From: DATKDU01 sp035649415
Lineage (GTDB): Bacteria; Planctomycetota; Planctomycetia; Pirellulales; Pirellulaceae
NCBI GenBank assembly: GCA_035649415.1
Contig: DASRJP010000494.1
Location: 1 to 6,514, forward strand
Direction of reading: 5' to 3'
Length of the DNA: 6,514 bases
Positions within the stretch are counted from its first letter, which is position 1; every line of letters starts with the position of its first letter. Under the pieces are notes generated by a model. The model had not been told where the DNA came from, made no database searches, and worked only from the letters and a program-made list of their open reading frames with translations. A program made the translations under genes and the position numbers. Shown here one piece after another: positions 6,273 through 6,514 of this stretch.

Positions 6273-6514
6273 GGAAGCTTTATCCCATCCGGCTGACGAG
6301 CGTGCAACTTGGCGGCGCGAAGGCGACCGACGACCAGCCTCAGAGCGAGTGGAAACAGTCCCAGCAGCGAGAGCGCGGCAATTAGTTGCCAGCTCACAAG
6401 GCTCTTGATCCCCTTTTCCGCGATTTCCTGAAGGGTGGGCGCACTTGCCCCAACCCAGACGAATACCAACGTGCCGGGCAACATGCCCAGTTGACTGACC
6501 CACCAGAACGTCGT
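6269..6514 (-). CDS. TVP38/TMEM64 (VTT-domain) family membrane protein, C-terminal part
   Basis: Only the last 81 residues are in the window; the frame is open at the right edge, so the N-terminus and most of the VTT (SNARE-associated Golgi) domain are missing. The visible part begins FWWVSQLGMLPGTLVFVWVG. Its G-M-L-P-G-T-x-x-x-V-x-x-G core is the well-known signature near the end of TVP38/DedA-like proteins. A linker (ASAPTLQEIAEKG) and one last hydrophobic helix (about residues 45-60, WQLIAALSLLGLFPLALRLV) follow, then a basic tail. This order is normal for bacterial TVP38 proteins. Members of the wider VTT/DedA group act in membrane homeostasis, and some translocate undecaprenyl phosphate; which applies here cannot be told. 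An internal ATG at 6484 is not the real start, because the family motif begins upstream of it. The TGA stop (6271-6269) overlaps the epimerase ATG, marking these two genes as one operon. Confidence 0.85.
   Translation of the reverse strand, partial: TTFWWVSQLGMLPGTLVFVWVGASAPTLQEIAEKGIKSLVSWQLIAALSLLGLFPLALRLVVGRLRAAKLHARQPDGIKLP

Noticed and set aside
6273..6503. N-terminal extension of the epimerase to a start at 6503
   Set aside because: The extension overlaps the VTT gene in another phase and does not resemble the family. The ATG at 6272 has the ATGA junction and begins with the normal capping-domain sequence.

Overview
The window reads as a GC-rich planctomycete chromosome segment, probably Pirellulales-like. 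Three things point there: a Tat-exported DUF1501 protein, a WD40 protein whose N-terminus carries the RFSLRTLLL membrane-anchor signature common in that phylum, and a small membrane protein with a similar QFGLAHLFGLTT start. No 16S rRNA or other phylogenetic marker is present, so this assignment is inferred from protein style.

All six genes lie on the minus strand, so transcription runs from high to low coordinates. In that order: (1) the C-terminal end of a TVP38/TMEM64 (VTT-domain) membrane protein, cut by the right edge; (2) a complete dipeptide epimerase of the enolase superfamily, overlapping gene 1 by an ATGA junction; (3) a 201-base structured intergenic stretch with inverted repeats and a near-copy of the 3' end of the epimerase gene; (4) an unrecognised multi-pass membrane protein of 220 residues; (5) a membrane-anchored LRR plus seven-blade WD40 protein, ending in a clear intrinsic terminator that contains its stop codon; (6) a Wzx-type polysaccharide/lipid flippase; (7) a Tat-exported DUF1501 protein, cut by the left edge, with a candidate sigma70-like promoter in front of it.

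Genes 1 and 2 look like a translationally coupled pair with a plausible cell-wall recycling theme: VTT-domain proteins include undecaprenyl-phosphate translocases, and the epimerase has the residues of an L-Ala-D/L-Glu-type enzyme. The remaining genes are codirectional, but the gaps of 60 to 201 bases and the terminator after the WD40 gene suggest separate transcription units. No tRNA, rRNA, CRISPR array, transposase or phage gene is visible. The least explained part is the intergenic element at about 5060-5231, which resembles a dispersed palindromic repeat.
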